A stretch of DNA of 64,000 bases from Amycolatopsis sp. NBC_01480 (GCF_036227205.1 NZ_CP109442.1:682001-746000), one strand, 5' to 3'; counted from the stretch's first letter, positions 44,988 to 54,569 are shown. Program-made: numbers and translations. The notes: generated by a model not told the origin, from the sequence alone.

Positions 44988-45985
44988 CCAACCTGCGCTG
45001 GGGCCTGCTGGCCGCCGGGACCATCGCCGCCGAATTCGCGGCCGGCGTCGAGCAGAGCCGGCACGGCGTCCTCGGCGCTGTCGCCGCGCGCTCGGCCTCG
45101 CGGGCGCGCGAGTTCGCGACGCGCTTCGAGATCCCGAAGGCGTACGGCGGTTACGAAGACCTCCTCGCCGACCCGGACATCGACGCCGTGTACATCGCGA
45201 CGCCGCACCCGATGCACGCCGAGTGGGCGATCCGCGCCGCCGAGGCCGGGAAGCACGTGCTGTGTGAGAAGCCGCTCACGGTCACCGCTCCCGAGGCCGA
45301 GAAGGTCATTGATGCCGCGCGCCGTAACGACGTCTTCCTCATGGAGGCGTTCATGTACCGGCTGCACCCGCAGACGCGGCGGCTGGCCGAACTGATCTCG
45401 TGCGGCGCGATCGGCGAAGTCCGGGCTGTCGACGTGACGTTCAGCTACGACTATGACGCCGAGCGCCTCGGCGATCCCGCGCTGGGCGGCGGCGGGATCC
45501 TCGACGTCGGCTGTTACTGCACGTCGCTGGCCCGGCTGGTCGCGCAGGCCGCGACCGGCGAGGCGGTGGTCGAACCCACCACCGTCACCGGCATGGCACG
45601 GCTTTCCGAACGCGGCGTCGACGAGTACGCGATGGGCCTGTTCCGGCTGCCCGGCGGCATCATCGCGCAGCTGTCCTGCGGGTACCGGCTCGCGCAGGAC
45701 GACCACATCCGCGTTTACGGCAGCACCGGGCAGCTGTATGTGCCGAAACCCGCGTGGATCCACGAGATGCGCCCGCCGGGCACTTCGGTGATCGTGCTGA
45801 CTCCCACCGGCGGCGAGCCCGAGGTGATCGAGATCGAAGCGACGCAAGGTTTGTTCACCCGCGAGGCCGACCACGTCGCCGCGCACGTGGCCGACCGGCA
45901 GGCGCCCGAGCTGACCTGGGCGGAAACCCTGGCGAACATGCGCACGCTCGACCGCTGGCGCTCGGCCGTCGGTTACGGCGGATGA
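44984..45985 (+). CDS. Gfo/Idh/MocA-family oxidoreductase embedded in the cob operon
   Basis: A 333-residue Rossmann oxidoreductase. N-terminal LRWGLLAAGTIAAEFAAGV, IDAVYIATPHPMHAEWAIRA, the EKPLT motif (HVLCEKPLTVTAPEA) and the MEAFMYRLHPQTRRLAELI segment mark the dihydrodiol/xylose-dehydrogenase-like branch (dimeric dihydrodiol dehydrogenase type). It would oxidise or reduce a sugar- or diol-like substrate with NADP. It is joined to cobM (GTGA, 44984) and cobK (ATGA, 45982) by 4-base overlaps, so it is translated with them; no known B12 step needs it. A corrin role is inference. Confidence 0.9.
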   Translation: MTNLRWGLLAAGTIAAEFAAGVEQSRHGVLGAVAARSASRAREFATRFEIPKAYGGYEDLLADPDIDAVYIATPHPMHAEWAIRAAEAGKHVLCEKPLTVTAPEAEKVIDAARRNDVFLMEAFMYRLHPQTRRLAELISCGAIGEVRAVDVTFSYDYDAERLGDPALGGGGILDVGCYCTSLARLVAQAATGEAVVEPTTVTGMARLSERGVDEYAMGLFRLPGGIIAQLSCGYRLAQDDHIRVYGSTGQLYVPKPAWIHEMRPPGTSVIVLTPTGGEPEVIEIEATQGLFTREADHVAAHVADRQAPELTWAETLANMRTLDRWRSAVGYGG

Positions 45986-46710
45986 GCGTCCTGGTTCTGG
46001 GCGGCACCGCGGAGGCACGCGCCCTCGCGGCCGAGTTGCACGAACGGGACTTTCGCGTCGTCTCGTCGTTGGCCGGTCGCGTCGCACGACCGCGGCTGCC
46101 GGTCGGCGAAGTGCGTGTCGGCGGCTTCGGCGGTGTCGACGGCCTCGCCGCGTGGCTGCGCGAGCACGAGATAGAGGCTGTTGTAGACGCGACGCACCCC
46201 TTCGCCGAACGCATCGGCTCCAACGCGTTCGCAGCGGCGGAGCAGACCGGCGTCCCGTTGCTGCGCCTCGAACGGCCCGGCTGGCAAGAGAGCGAAGGCG
46301 ACCATTGGCACTGGGCCGGCGATCTGGCCGAGGCCGCCGCGCTACTGCCCGGCCTCGGCCGCCGGGTGTTCCTGACCAGCGGACGCCAGGGTCTGGCGGC
46401 GTTCGCGAGCCTGAACGAGCTGTGGTTCCTGATCCGCTGCGTCGACCCGCCGGAGCCGCCATTACCGGCGCACCACGAGGTGCTGCTGGACCGCGGACCG
46501 TACGAAGTGGACAGTGAGCGCGCGCTGATCACCGAGCACGGCGTGGACGTGCTCGTCACCAAGGACAGCGGCGGCGCGATGACCGCCGCGAAACTGACCG
46601 CCGCGCGTGAGCTGGGTCTGCCGGTGGTCGTCGTGCGCCGTCCGGCCCGGCCGGCCACCACCGTGGCGGCGAACGTCGCCGAAGCCGTCGAATGGGTGCT
46701 GCACCGATGA
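45982..46710 (+). CDS. cobK: Precorrin-6A reductase
   Basis: A 242-residue CobK/CbiJ that reduces precorrin-6A with NADPH. VLVLGGTAEARALAAELHER start, AVVDATHPFAERIGSNAFAA, RRVFLTSGRQGLAAF, VTKDSGGAMTAAKLTAAREL and VVVVRRPARP are all typical. ATG 45982 overlaps the preceding stop (ATGA) and its own TGA overlaps the bluB ATG (46707), so translation is continuous. Confidence 0.96.
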   Translation: MSVLVLGGTAEARALAAELHERDFRVVSSLAGRVARPRLPVGEVRVGGFGGVDGLAAWLREHEIEAVVDATHPFAERIGSNAFAAAEQTGVPLLRLERPGWQESEGDHWHWAGDLAEAAALLPGLGRRVFLTSGRQGLAAFASLNELWFLIRCVDPPEPPLPAHHEVLLDRGPYEVDSERALITEHGVDVLVTKDSGGAMTAAKLTAARELGLPVVVVRRPARPATTVAANVAEAVEWVLHR

Positions 46711-47339
46711 TCGAAGAGTTCTACCGCGTCCTGCACAGCCGCCGTGACGTCCGCGGCGAGTTCACCGGCGAGCCGATCGACGACGGCGTGCTCACGCGCG
46801 TGCTCGAAGCCGCGCACGCCGCGCCGAGCGTCGGGCTGAGCCAGCCGTGGGACTTCGTCCTGGTCCGCGATCTCGGCACCCGTGAAGCGTTCGCGAAGCA
46901 CGTCCGCGAGGAGCGCGACGTCTTCGCCGCTTCGCTCGACGGCGAGCGCGCAGACACCTTCTCCCGCATCAAGATCGAAGGCATCCTCGAGTCCAGCCTC
47001 GGCATCGTGGTCACCTACGACGCCGGGCGGGGCGCGCCCGCGGTTCTCGGCCGGCACGCGATCGCCGACGCCGGGCTGTACTCCGCCTGCCTGGCGATCC
47101 AGAACCTGTGGCTGGCCGCGACGGCGGAGGGCCTCGGCGTCGGCTGGGTCAGCTTCTACCGCGAGCCGTTCCTGGCCGAGCTGCTCGGCATCCCGGACGG
47201 CATCCGGCCGGTGGCCTGGCTGTGCACCGGCCCGGTCACCGCACTGGCCGAGGTCCCGGACCTGGAACGACACGGCTGGCGCCGCCGCACCCCGCTCGCC
47301 GACGCGGTCCACCACGAACGCTTCACCCCGCGGACATGA
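46707..47339 (+). CDS. bluB: 5,6-Dimethylbenzimidazole synthase
   Basis: A 210-residue BluB flavoenzyme of the nitroreductase fold that makes the lower ligand DMB from FMNH2 and oxygen. EFYRVLHSRRDVRGEF, AAHAAPSVGLSQPWDFVLV, IVVTYDAGRGAPAVLGRHAI and LWLAATAEGLGVGWVSFYRE are family segments (the AxxxGLGVGWVS loop distinguishes BluB from nitroreductases). ATG 46707 is fixed by the ATGA overlap with cobK. Works with CobT (36059) to supply alpha-ribazole. Confidence 0.95.
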   Translation: MIEEFYRVLHSRRDVRGEFTGEPIDDGVLTRVLEAAHAAPSVGLSQPWDFVLVRDLGTREAFAKHVREERDVFAASLDGERADTFSRIKIEGILESSLGIVVTYDAGRGAPAVLGRHAIADAGLYSACLAIQNLWLAATAEGLGVGWVSFYREPFLAELLGIPDGIRPVAWLCTGPVTALAEVPDLERHGWRRRTPLADAVHHERFTPRT

Positions 47340-47407
47340 CGACGCTTCGGACCCACGTTGACCAGGGGTCTGCGTAACCGACATCGATCACACGCTAGCC
47401 TCCGCCG

Positions 47408-50400
47408 ATGCGTCCGATTGCCGTAGCGCTGGGGTTGCTTTCGGCTCTTTGCGCCCTGGCTTTCCCCTTCCTGCCGGTCGTGCAGGACACCGCGGAGTTC
47501 TCGTGGCCCACCGGCACCGACACCCGTTCCCTCAACGCGCCCTTGACCGGTTACTGGGCCCAGGACCTGCAAGCGGAAGTGCCGTGCCCGGCCATCCACT
47601 CCCTGGACGCGCGCACGAACGGCCCGGCGCTGCTGCTCGCGACCGTCCCGGACGGCCGCACCGACCCGCGCGCGGGCAAGGGTGTCGGCCTCCAGCTGCG
47701 CGTCGACAACGGTGTCCTTCTCGCCTCCAGCCAGGGTCAGCAGCTGGTGCAGCAACCGCTGCCGCAGGACGGCTGCACGGTGAAGCTCAGCTCGGACGCT
47801 TCGCAGATGACGCTCTCGGTCGCCGGGACCACGGTGTTCCACACGACCGGCGACGTCCGCCCGCGGGTGGTCGGCATCTACTCCTCGATCAACTCCGCGC
47901 GCGACCCGATCGCGGGCCTGCACGTGACGGTCGTGCCGGACACGCGCTACCAGACCTCGCCGACGCCGCTGAAGCTCGGCGTCGGGATCCTCGCGCTGCT
48001 GGCGTTCATCGGCTGCCTGATCGTGGTGTGGCGGATGGACTCCGGCTTCGCGCGGCGCGCGCCCCGCTGGGCGCCGGTCGGCTGGTGGCGGCTGACCGGG
48101 CGCGACGCGACGGTGATCCTCGCGCTCGGCGCGTGGGTCTTCATCGGGCCGGTGACCTCGGACGACGGCTACATCCTGACCATGGCCAGAGTCACCGAGC
48201 AGACCGGTTTCCTGACCAACTACCACCGCTGGTTCGGCGTCGCGGAGGCGCCGTTCGGCTGGTTCTACCACGTGTACGAGCTGATGGCGCACGTCAGCGT
48301 GGTACCGCCGTGGATCCGGCTGCCGTCCTACCTGCTCGGCGTGATCAGCTGGCTGCTGATCAGCCGTGAGGTGATGCCGCGGCTGGGCACGCAGGTGCGC
48401 GGCAGCCGCGCGGCGGGCTGGGCCGCGGCGGCGGTGTTCCTGGTCTGGTGGATGCCGTACAACAACGGCGTCCGGCCGGAACCGGTGGCAGCACTGGGTT
48501 CCCTGCTCGCGATCTGCGCGGTGGAGCGCGCGCTGGTCACCCGCCGACTGCTGCCGTTGTGCCTCGGCCTGACCGCCGCCGCGTTCACCCTGGCCGCGAC
48601 GCCGACCGGGCTGATCGCCGTGGCCCCGTTCCTGGTCGCCGCGCGCCCGTTGTTCAAGCTGGTCCGCCAGCGCGCGACGAACGGCTGGCTGCCGATCCTC
48701 GCGCCGATCGCGGCCTCGGGCCTTCTGGTGCTGGTGGTGGTGTTCGCCGACCAGACGTTCGCCACCGTGCAGGAGGCCACGCGCATCCGCACCGCGGTGG
48801 GCCCGAACCTGTCGTGGTTCCAGGAGCTGGTGCGTTACCAGCTGCTGTTCGAAAACCTGCCGGACGGCTCCGCGCCGCGCCGCTTCCCGGTGCTGCTGGT
48901 GTTGCTGTGCACCGGAACCTGCCTGGTCGTGCTGCTGCGCCGCGGCCGCATCCCGGGAGCCGCGCTCGGCCCGAGCCGCCGGCTGATCGGCACCGTCGCG
49001 TTGTTCTTCCTGCTGCTCGCGCTGACGCCGACGAAGTGGACGCACCACTTCGGCGCGTTCGCCGCGGTGGGCGCCGCTATGGCCGCGTTGACCGCGCTGG
49101 CCACGAGTTCGACGGTCTTGCGCTCGAACCGCAACCGCGCGGCGTTCCTGGCCGGGCTGCTGGTGGTCGGCGCGCTCGCCGCGACCGGGCCGAACACGTA
49201 CTGGTTCGTCTCGCGCCTCGGCGTGCCGTGGACCAACGTGGCGCCCTCGCTCGGCGGCATTTCGCTGTCCACCATCCTGCTGGTGGCGGCCGCGGTCGCC
49301 GGGATTTACGCGTTCGTGGAGAACATCCGCGCGAACCGGCCGGGCGCGGCCGCCGCGTCGCAGGAGGGCCGCAGCCGTTCCCTGCGGCTGGGCTCGCTGT
49401 CGCTGGTGGTGGTGTGCGGGCTGGCGGCCGTCGGCGAGTTCTACACGATGGCGATGGCGATCCACACCCAGTCCGGCAGCTACAGCCTGGGCGCGGCGAA
49501 CTTCGGCCACCTGTTCGGCAAGAGCTGCAACCTCTCCGATCACGTGATGGTGGAGCGCGACCCGGCGAAGAGCATCCTGCACGCGCAGGCCGAGCAACGC
49601 ACCGTGCCGGTGAAGCCGGAGGAAACCTCGCCGCTGCCCAACCCGGACCTCGACAACGGCCGCGTGCAGACCGGTTTCCACACCCGCCCGACCGACGACA
49701 AGGACCCGCTCGCCGAGCCGCCGCACGGCTTCACGCCCGCGCAGGTGCCGATGTGGAGCAGCTACCTCGACACGCAGACGCGCGCGGGCCGGCTGCGCAG
49801 CGACTGGTACGCGCTCACGGAAAAGCCCGCGGACGGTCAGATCGTCGTCGCCACCGCGGGCCAGGCGCGCCGTCCGACGTCGGTCAGCCTCGACTACGGC
49901 GTGAACACCGCGGCCGGGGTGAAGATCCTGCGCAGCCAGTTCGTGCTGCCGCCCGGCGCGGGCACCGGCGGCTGGGGCGACACCCGGATCAACCTGCGCG
50001 ACCTGCCGCCGGAGACGAACGCGGTGCGGATCAACATCGTCGACAACGACCTGACCGAGGACGGCTGGATCGCCGCGTCCGCCCCGCGCGTGCCGACGTT
50101 CACCACGCTCACCGACAAGCTCGCGGGCAAGTCCGTGTATATCGACTGGCCCGCGTCGTTCGTCTACCCGTGCGCGAACCCGGTCACCTCGCACGACGGC
50201 GTCTCGCAGGTCCCGGACTACCGCATCACCGCGGGCAGCCTGGCCGACGAGGCCGACTGGGCGTCCAGCACCAACGGCGGCCCGAACGGCTGGCTGGAAG
50301 AGCTGGCCGACGAGCCGGAGGTGCCCAGCTACCTGCTCGGCCAGCCCAGCCAGTCGTGGGGCCAGCTGCTGCAGGTGGAGCCCTTCACCGAGGGCATCGC

Positions 50401-50494
50401 GCCGACCATCCACCGGAGCAGCAAAACCGTCTGGGGCTGGTGGTCGCCCGGGCCGGGTCCCAAGCAGCCCAACGGAAAGGACCCGACCCGCTGA
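47408..50494 (+). CDS. Arabinosyltransferase, EmbC/EmbA/EmbB family (GT53)
   Basis: A 1028-residue membrane glycosyltransferase of the GT-C class that adds arabinofuranose from decaprenyl-phosphate to arabinogalactan or lipoarabinomannan outside the membrane. About 13 helices; a periplasmic domain at 40-190; the catalytic loop with the DDX signature (TSDDGYILTMARVTEQTG, near 253); NNGVRPEPVAALGSL; and a long C-terminal carbohydrate-binding region (DYRITAGSLADEADW, GQPSQSWGQLLQVEPF). Length is normal. Lone gene between bluB and cobJ; no aftA, glf or ubiA neighbours. Which Emb paralogue it equals is unclear. Confidence 0.93.
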   Translation: MRPIAVALGLLSALCALAFPFLPVVQDTAEFSWPTGTDTRSLNAPLTGYWAQDLQAEVPCPAIHSLDARTNGPALLLATVPDGRTDPRAGKGVGLQLRVDNGVLLASSQGQQLVQQPLPQDGCTVKLSSDASQMTLSVAGTTVFHTTGDVRPRVVGIYSSINSARDPIAGLHVTVVPDTRYQTSPTPLKLGVGILALLAFIGCLIVVWRMDSGFARRAPRWAPVGWWRLTGRDATVILALGAWVFIGPVTSDDGYILTMARVTEQTGFLTNYHRWFGVAEAPFGWFYHVYELMAHVSVVPPWIRLPSYLLGVISWLLISREVMPRLGTQVRGSRAAGWAAAAVFLVWWMPYNNGVRPEPVAALGSLLAICAVERALVTRRLLPLCLGLTAAAFTLAATPTGLIAVAPFLVAARPLFKLVRQRATNGWLPILAPIAASGLLVLVVVFADQTFATVQEATRIRTAVGPNLSWFQELVRYQLLFENLPDGSAPRRFPVLLVLLCTGTCLVVLLRRGRIPGAALGPSRRLIGTVALFFLLLALTPTKWTHHFGAFAAVGAAMAALTALATSSTVLRSNRNRAAFLAGLLVVGALAATGPNTYWFVSRLGVPWTNVAPSLGGISLSTILLVAAAVAGIYAFVENIRANRPGAAAASQEGRSRSLRLGSLSLVVVCGLAAVGEFYTMAMAIHTQSGSYSLGAANFGHLFGKSCNLSDHVMVERDPAKSILHAQAEQRTVPVKPEETSPLPNPDLDNGRVQTGFHTRPTDDKDPLAEPPHGFTPAQVPMWSSYLDTQTRAGRLRSDWYALTEKPADGQIVVATAGQARRPTSVSLDYGVNTAAGVKILRSQFVLPPGAGTGGWGDTRINLRDLPPETNAVRINIVDNDLTEDGWIAASAPRVPTFTTLTDKLAGKSVYIDWPASFVYPCANPVTSHDGVSQVPDYRITAGSLADEADWASSTNGGPNGWLEELADEPEVPSYLLGQPSQSWGQLLQVEPFTEGIAPTIHRSSKTVWGWWSPGPGPKQPNGKDPTR

Positions 50495-50500
50495 GCCGAC

Positions 50501-50553
50501 GCCGTCAAGGACTCCTTACCGGCGTGCCACGCGGGCAAGGAGTCCTTGACGGC
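50501..50553. terminator. Bidirectional hairpin between embC-like and cobIJ
   Basis: GCCGTCAAGGACTCCTT (50501-50517) and AAGGAGTCCTTGACGGC (50537-50553) form a perfect 17-base-pair stem around a 19-base GC-rich loop. It lies between the convergent stops at 50494 and 50557 and fits a terminator for both directions. Confidence 0.8.
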
Positions 50554-50556
50554 ACT

Positions 50557-52077
50557 TCAGCGGTAGCTGCGCGGCGTCCACACGATCGCCGCGCCGCCGG
50601 GCCCGGCCTCCACGCGAGTCTGCGACGAGCCCACGATCAGCAGGCACCGCATGTCCACAGTGGATGGGTCCAGCCCGCCCAGCGTGGTGACGCGGATGTC
50701 CTCCTCCGGCCCGCCCACGTCGCGGGCCACCACGAGCGGGGTGGCCGGCGAGCGGTGGCGCAGCAGCACTTCCTGGGCCGACGCCAGCTGCGTCACGCGC
50801 GTGCGTGACGCCGGGTTGTACAGCGCCAGCACCAGATCCGCCGCACCCGCCGCGTCGAGCCGGCGTTCGATGATCTCCCACGGCTTCAGCCGGTCCGAAA
50901 GCGAAAGCACGCAGTAGTCGTGGCCCAGCGGCGCGCCAACGCGGGCAGCGGCGGCCTGCGCGGCCGTCACCCCCGGCACCACGCGCACCCGCACACCCGC
51001 GCCGACGCCGGCCGAAACCTGCTCCAGCACCGCCGAAGCCATCGCGAACACCCCGGGGTCACCGGAGGAGACGACGGCCACCCGCGCACCGGCCCCGGCC
51101 ATTTCCAGCGCTTCGGCCGCGCGGTCCGCCTCGACCCGGTTGCCCGACGGATGCCGTTGCTGGCCCGCGCGCTGCGGCACCCGCGCGACGTACGGCCCAT
51201 ACCCCACCACGTGGTCCGCCGCCGCCAGCTCCGCCGAAGCCTCCGGCGTCAGCCATTCCGGGCCCGCCGGGCCGAGGCCGACGACCACGACCTCGCCGCC
51301 TTCAGTGGTTTCAGCCGTAGCAACAGCCGGTTCGGGAGCACCGTCCACGCGGGACGCATAAGCCGGGCTTGGCAGCAGCGCCAACGAAAAGTACGGCACC
51401 GAGGCCGGGTCGACGTCCGCGAGCGGCAGCACCCGCTGCTCGCCCCAGGTCGCGCGCTCGACGTACCACGCGTCGTCCAGCTTGCCCGCCTCCGCGAACG
51501 CCTCGCGCACCGAGCCGAACGTGCGGCCCAGCTTGAGCACGGCCGCGGACTCCGTGTCGGCCAGCCGCCGCGCCAGCTCCGGCGCGGGCAGCGTGCCGGG
51601 CAGCACCGTGAACACCTCGTCGCGCTGCACCAGCGGGCGGCCGAGCACCGAGGACGCCGCGCTCACCGACGTCACGCCGGGCACCACCTCCGCGGTGTAG
51701 CGCCCGGAAAGGCGTTCGTGCATGTACATGTAGGAGCCGTAGAAAAACGGGTCGCCCTCGCACAGCACCACGACGTCACGCCCGGCGTCGAGGTGCTCGG
51801 CCAGCTTCTTGGCGCTCAGCTCGTAGAAGTCCGCGATCGCGCCCTCGTAACCGCCGGGGTGATCGGTGGTCTCCGTGGTGACCGGGTAGACCAGCGGCTC
51901 CTCCAGCTGCCCTTCCCGCAGGTACGGCGCCGCCACGGAACGCGCGATGCTCCGACCGTGCCGCGCGCTGTGGTACGCGATCACGCCGGCCTCGCCGATC
52001 AGCCGGGCCGCCTTGACCGTCATCAGCTCCGGGTCGCCGGGTCCGAGGCCGACGCCGTACAGCTTCCCGGGCGTCAT
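50557..52077 (-). CDS. cobIJ: Fused precorrin-2 C20- and precorrin-3B C17-methyltransferase (CobIJ)
   Basis: A 506-residue fusion of two SAM-dependent tetrapyrrole methylases. CobI part 1-245 ([60 protein letters not shown]); CobJ part from about 262 ([69 protein letters not shown]). A fusion of this kind is known from mycobacteria and other actinobacteria. ATG 52077 overlaps the cobH stop by four bases. Last gene of the leftward cobG-cobH-cobIJ unit. Confidence 0.95.
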   Translation of the reverse strand: MTPGKLYGVGLGPGDPELMTVKAARLIGEAGVIAYHSARHGRSIARSVAAPYLREGQLEEPLVYPVTTETTDHPGGYEGAIADFYELSAKKLAEHLDAGRDVVVLCEGDPFFYGSYMYMHERLSGRYTAEVVPGVTSVSAASSVLGRPLVQRDEVFTVLPGTLPAPELARRLADTESAAVLKLGRTFGSVREAFAEAGKLDDAWYVERATWGEQRVLPLADVDPASVPYFSLALLPSPAYASRVDGAPEPAVATAETTEGGEVVVVGLGPAGPEWLTPEASAELAAADHVVGYGPYVARVPQRAGQQRHPSGNRVEADRAAEALEMAGAGARVAVVSSGDPGVFAMASAVLEQVSAGVGAGVRVRVVPGVTAAQAAAARVGAPLGHDYCVLSLSDRLKPWEIIERRLDAAGAADLVLALYNPASRTRVTQLASAQEVLLRHRSPATPLVVARDVGGPEEDIRVTTLGGLDPSTVDMRCLLIVGSSQTRVEAGPGGAAIVWTPRSYR

Positions 52078-52697
52078 TCGGCCACGCTCGCGAGCGCGTT
52101 CACGGCCGCCACGGCCATCGCGCTGCCGCCGCGGCGCCCGTGCACCACCAGGTACGGCGCGGGCGAGGCCTTCGCCAGCTCCACTTTGGACTCCGCCGCG
52201 CCGACGAAGCCCACCGGCACGCCGATGATCGCGGCCGGCGCGCCGACGCCCTCGTCGAGCAGTTCCAGCAGCCGGAACAGCGCGGTCGGCGCGTTGCCGA
52301 TCGCGACCACCGAGCCGGGCAAGCGGTCGCGCCACAGCTCCAGCGCCGCCGCCGAGCGCGTGGTGCCCATCCGCTCGGCGAGGCCCGGCACACTCGGATC
52401 GTCCAGCGTGCAGACGATCTCGTTCGCCGCGGGCAGCCGCTTGCGAGTGATGCCGCTGGCGATCATCTTCGCGTCGCACAGCACCGGCGCGCCCGCCTCG
52501 AGCGCGGCGCGGCCGGACTCGACCACGTCCAGGCTGTAGCGCAGGTCGTCGACCAGGTCGACCATGCCGCAGGAGTGGATCATCCGCACCGCGACGCCGG
52601 CGACGTCGTCGGGCAGGATCGCCAGGTCCGCCTCTTCGCGGATCGTGGCGAACGAGTGCCGGTAGATCTCGGCCCCGTCCCGCAGGTAGTCGATCAC
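52074..52697 (-). CDS. cobH: Precorrin-8X methylmutase
   Basis: A 207-residue CobH/CbiC that moves the C11 methyl to C12 to form hydrogenobyrinic acid. [73 protein letters not shown] and [16 protein letters not shown] are family signatures, including the substrate-site histidine. GTG 52697 overlaps the cobG stop (GTGA). Confidence 0.96.
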   Translation of the reverse strand: MIDYLRDGAEIYRHSFATIREEADLAILPDDVAGVAVRMIHSCGMVDLVDDLRYSLDVVESGRAALEAGAPVLCDAKMIASGITRKRLPAANEIVCTLDDPSVPGLAERMGTTRSAAALELWRDRLPGSVVAIGNAPTALFRLLELLDEGVGAPAAIIGVPVGFVGAAESKVELAKASPAPYLVVHGRRGGSAMAVAAVNALASVAE

Positions 52698-53812
52698 GAG
52701 TTTTCCTTTCTCACCAAGGCTTCCGCCAGACGGGAGACCGGGGTCCACCGCCCGTCGACACGGTAGCCGCCGCCCTCGGCGACCACGTCCAGGTGGGCCC
52801 CGGCCGGGCGCCCGCAGCGGCGTGCACAGCCGGCGACGTGCGCGCGGACGCCACCGGGAACCAGCTGGGCGGCGTCGGCCCGGACGTCGGCGAGCGACTT
52901 CGCGCAGCCCGGCCGCCCGATGCACGCGGTGATCTCCAGCGCGGCAGGGTCAGTGCTCAGCCCCGCGGCGTTCAGCCGGTCGGCGTCGGTCGCGCCAGGC
53001 AGCACCACCGAACGCCACGGCGTCACCACGGCGGACGCGGCGACGTCGGCGAGCACCCGCACCTGCGTGGCCGTGAACTGCCCGAACCGGGGCGCGACCC
53101 CGACCGCGGAGCCGAACCGGCCCACCGTCGGATCCACTCGCACCGGCCGGTCGACCGGATGCTCGCGCGGTCCGGCGGGCAGCAGCGCCTGCGGGTCGGC
53201 CAGCTCGGCGATCCGCCATGCCGTCCCCCGCGTTTCGCCAAAAGTGGCGGCCACGGCGAGCATCGCGTCAACGGCGTCGGCCAGCGGCACTGACCAGCCG
53301 GTGTCCGCGCCAGCCAGCAAGACCGTGCCGAGCGACGGCGTGACGGCGCGCCAGCAGACATCCGCGCCCTCACCGGCGACGTCACCACGGCCGTCGTCGA
53401 AGGCGAACAGGAACCGCCCCGGCAGCGAAGCGAGCGCGGGCCGCGCGCACAACTCGATGTCCAGTGCCTGCGCCAACCCCCGGACGTCGGCGATCCCGCC
53501 GTGGAGCCCGCTGAGCGGCGACGCCAGGACGTTGCGGACGCGCTCGTGCGAAGGCGAGGGCAGCAATCCGGCCGCTGTCAGGCGCTTCGCCAGCCCGGGA
53601 CGCGTGACGCCGCGAAGCTGGACGTTGCCGCGCGAGGTGAGGTGGATGTCGCCGTCGCCGAGGTCTTCGGCGCACGCGGCGAGCACCCGAAGGCGCTCCG
53701 CGGTGATGGCGCCGCCCGGCAGCCGGACGCGGGCCAGCGGGCCGTCCGCCGCGTCGTGCGTGGCGAAAACACCGGGGCACGCGTCGGCGCGCACGCGGGC
53801 GGGGCTGCACAT
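52694..53812 (-). CDS. cobG: Precorrin-3B synthase (CobG), oxygen-dependent
   Basis: A 372-residue nitrite/sulfite-reductase-fold enzyme with a 4Fe-4S cluster that hydroxylates precorrin-3A at C20 with oxygen, the step that defines the aerobic pathway. Ferredoxin-like [20 protein letters not shown] and [12 protein letters not shown] segments, and cluster cysteines [10 protein letters not shown] plus [15 protein letters not shown] 53812 ([14 protein letters not shown]) chosen; an upstream in-frame ATG would add 25 unrelated residues. First gene of cobG-cobH-cobIJ, divergent from the ABC remnant. Confidence 0.93.
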   Translation of the reverse strand: MCSPARVRADACPGVFATHDAADGPLARVRLPGGAITAERLRVLAACAEDLGDGDIHLTSRGNVQLRGVTRPGLAKRLTAAGLLPSPSHERVRNVLASPLSGLHGGIADVRGLAQALDIELCARPALASLPGRFLFAFDDGRGDVAGEGADVCWRAVTPSLGTVLLAGADTGWSVPLADAVDAMLAVAATFGETRGTAWRIAELADPQALLPAGPREHPVDRPVRVDPTVGRFGSAVGVAPRFGQFTATQVRVLADVAASAVVTPWRSVVLPGATDADRLNAAGLSTDPAALEITACIGRPGCAKSLADVRADAAQLVPGGVRAHVAGCARRCGRPAGAHLDVVAEGGGYRVDGRWTPVSRLAEALVRKENS

Positions 53813-53909
53813 GACGCTCACTGTAGCTGGCGAACGATTCAGCAACCCTGTGATCGGATGTAGTGCATATGCTATATTTGGTCGCACAGGTGAGATGGGA
53901 GTGGTTCCG
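53813..53909. promoter_or_regulatory. AT-rich divergent promoter region (cobG and former ABC operon)
   Basis: A 97-base gap with the most AT-rich stretch nearby: TGCATATGCTATATTTGG around 53863-53880, containing the palindrome GCATATGC (53864-53871) and a TATATT that could be a -10 element. It should serve cobG leftward and the ABC-transporter remnant rightward; the palindrome could be the operator of a former regulator of the ABC operon. Confidence 0.45.
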
Positions 53910-54264
53910 ATGCGGAATCAGGGCGAAGCAGTCCTGCGCGTCGAAGAACTGCGGATGCGCTACGGGACGAACGACGTGCTGCACGACGTCGCGTTCACCG
54001 CGCACCGCGGTGAGGTGCTCTGCCTGCTGGGGCCGAACGGCGCGGGCAAGACGACGACGATCGAGATCCTCGGCGCTGCTGCCGGACTCCGCCGTGGTGG
54101 TCGAGATCGGCCAGTCCTGGCGGCCGTGGGCGACCCTCGGCGTGCTGGCCGCGTGGGCCGTGATCGGATTGGTGCTGGCCCCGATCCTGCTGCGCCGGAT
54201 GGCACGGCGGGAGTCCGGGTCTTCGGTGGCGGCACGACGGGAAAGGGCGCTGCAGCGTGCGTGA
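53910..54264 (+). pseudogene. Deletion remnant of an ABC exporter (ATPase start joined to permease end)
   Basis: The first 55 codons read as an ABC ATPase: MRNQGEAVLRVEELRMRYG, DVLHDVAFTAHRGEVLCLLG and the Walker A PNGAGKTTTIEIL, then the homology stops at about 54072. From 54073 another frame gives the last about 63 residues of an ABC-2 permease: ALLPDSAVVVEIGQSWRPW, a membrane helix LGVLAAWAVIGLVLAPILLR, and a basic tail with a stop at 54264. So the rest of the ATPase (Walker B, signature) and most of the permease are gone. Neither fragment can work. A GTG-started 16-codon frame (54257-54307) may be the remains of a further gene. Confidence 0.85.
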
Positions 54265-54307
54265 GCACCGTGAGCACAGCCGACGTACTTCCTCCCGCGG
54301 AGGCTGA

Positions 54308-54547
54308 ATGAGCGAGAACGTCTACAACCGGATCTCGGTGCTGCGCGCCGAGCGCGGGATCTCCCGCCGCCAGCTGGCCGACGCGCTGGGCGTGCACTAC
54401 CAGACCATCGGCTACCTGGAGCGCGGCGAGTACAGCCCGAGCCTGCACCTGGCGCTGCGGATCGCGGAGTTCTTCGAGGTGGCGGTGGAGGTGCTGTTCT
54501 CCACCGCCCCGTTCCCGCGGATCGGCGACCGCGAGCACACGGGCTGA
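54308..54547 (+). CDS. Small XRE-family helix-turn-helix regulator
   Basis: A 79-residue Cro/CI-type DNA-binding protein: NRISVLRAERGISRRQLADA, LGVHYQTIGYLERGEYSPSL and ALRIAEFFEVAVEVLFS. It is nothing but the HTH domain. ATG 54308 behind GCGGAGGC overlaps TGAATGA of the preceding remnant frame, so it was probably the last gene of the old ABC operon and may have controlled it. It now sits behind a broken operon; whether it is still useful is open. Confidence 0.88.
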   Translation: MSENVYNRISVLRAERGISRRQLADALGVHYQTIGYLERGEYSPSLHLALRIAEFFEVAVEVLFSTAPFPRIGDREHTG

Positions 54548-54569
54548 CCGGCGGGGTATCAAGGACGGT

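Noticed and set aside
47156..50413. A 1085-codon open frame antisense to the embC-like gene.
   Set aside because: The composition is Arg/Gln/His-rich without any fold, and it mirrors the strong membrane-protein gene on the other strand; long antisense frames are expected at this GC content.
54257..54307. A 16-codon GTG-started frame between the ABC scar and the XRE gene.
   Set aside because: Too short to judge; noted only as a possible relic of a deleted gene.
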